Shown here: in pieces, positions 63,926 to 64,000 of the stretch
Position numbering within the stretch: the stretch's first letter is position 1
How the letters are laid out: each line of letters opens with the position of its first letter
Origin: Bactericera cockerelli
Lineage: Eukaryota; Arthropoda; Insecta; Hemiptera; Triozidae
Direction of reading: 5' to 3'
DNA: 64,000 bases
Assembly (NCBI GenBank): GCA_024516035.1
Contig: CM044957.1
Coordinates: 23,329,570 to 23,393,569 of the forward strand
Program-made: the position numbers and the translations under genes
Notes under the pieces: generated by a model
Seen by the model: the letters and a program-made list of their open reading frames with translations, nothing else
Told to the model about the DNA's origin: nothing
Databases searched by the model: none

Positions 63926-64000
63926 AAAAAATACAAGATATTGTAAATTAAAGTGGTAAAGTCCTATGATTCTGCGCTACCCACTAAAATTGTGACATAA

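Noticed and set aside
1..64000. Any defence system, prophage, operon or other multi-gene novelty
   Set aside because: All recognisable coding parts are spliced eukaryotic genes of known families or transposon remnants. I saw no clustered unknown genes.

Overview
This window is nuclear DNA of an arthropod, most likely an insect. It has spliced genes with short exons and long AT-rich introns, and dense tRNA-derived and 5S-rRNA-derived SINEs, Helitrons, hAT- and mariner-type elements and LINE fragments. No operon, Shine-Dalgarno site or other prokaryotic feature was seen. A hemipteran would fit, but the sequence alone does not settle the order.

Layout. (1) 1-3.4 kb: last three visible exons of a C2H2 zinc-finger gene (+), with a LINE endonuclease fragment in an intron. 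(2) 3.4-15.3 kb: intergenic repeats: a 186-bp-arm hairpin element, a non-autonomous hAT with a perfect 8-bp target duplication, a TA-inserted inverted-repeat element, and several SINEs. (3) 15.3-41.0 kb: a tetraspanin gene (+): start exon with TM1, second half of TM1, TM2, then a ~19-kb gap, then the CCG-motif extracellular loop exon and the TM4/stop exon. The gap holds a tract (about 21.47-29.6 kb, milder to ~36.6 kb) that looks corrupted by homopolymer inflation. It also holds a second hAT copy in inverted orientation carrying a nested TA-inserted element. (4) 41.0-44.6 kb: Helitron-like elements, a small inverted-repeat element and a 5S SINE. (5) 44.65-48.3 kb: mitochondrial ribosomal protein bL21m (MRPL21) on the minus strand, with several frame breaks. 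(6) 48.3-50.6 kb: a head-to-head intergenic region with a 13-bp minisatellite. (7) 50.66-62.57 kb: ten exons of MED14, roughly the N-terminal half (about 710 codons), running off the right side. MED14 introns carry a mariner relic, a complete small Helitron and a 3' LINE fragment with a 15-bp target duplication. (8) 62.55-63.25 kb: a 45-bp tandem repeat built from the 3' end and splice donor of MED14 exon 10. The window closes in a tRNA-derived SINE.

The genes do not form a pathway. MED14 is the backbone of the Mediator coactivator, bL21m is a mitoribosomal large-subunit protein, tetraspanins organise membrane microdomains, and the zinc-finger protein is a probable DNA-binding factor. MED14 and MRPL21 are divergently arranged. 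Many exons carry one-base frame breaks. In MED14, and mostly in the tetraspanin, these are extra C or G bases in C/G runs, which points to consensus error rather than gene death.

I found no new multi-gene system. The most interesting objects are the splice-donor tandem array at MED14, the 5S-derived SINE family (including corrupted copies that expose the assembly problem), nested transposons with a readable empty site, and several hairpin elements.
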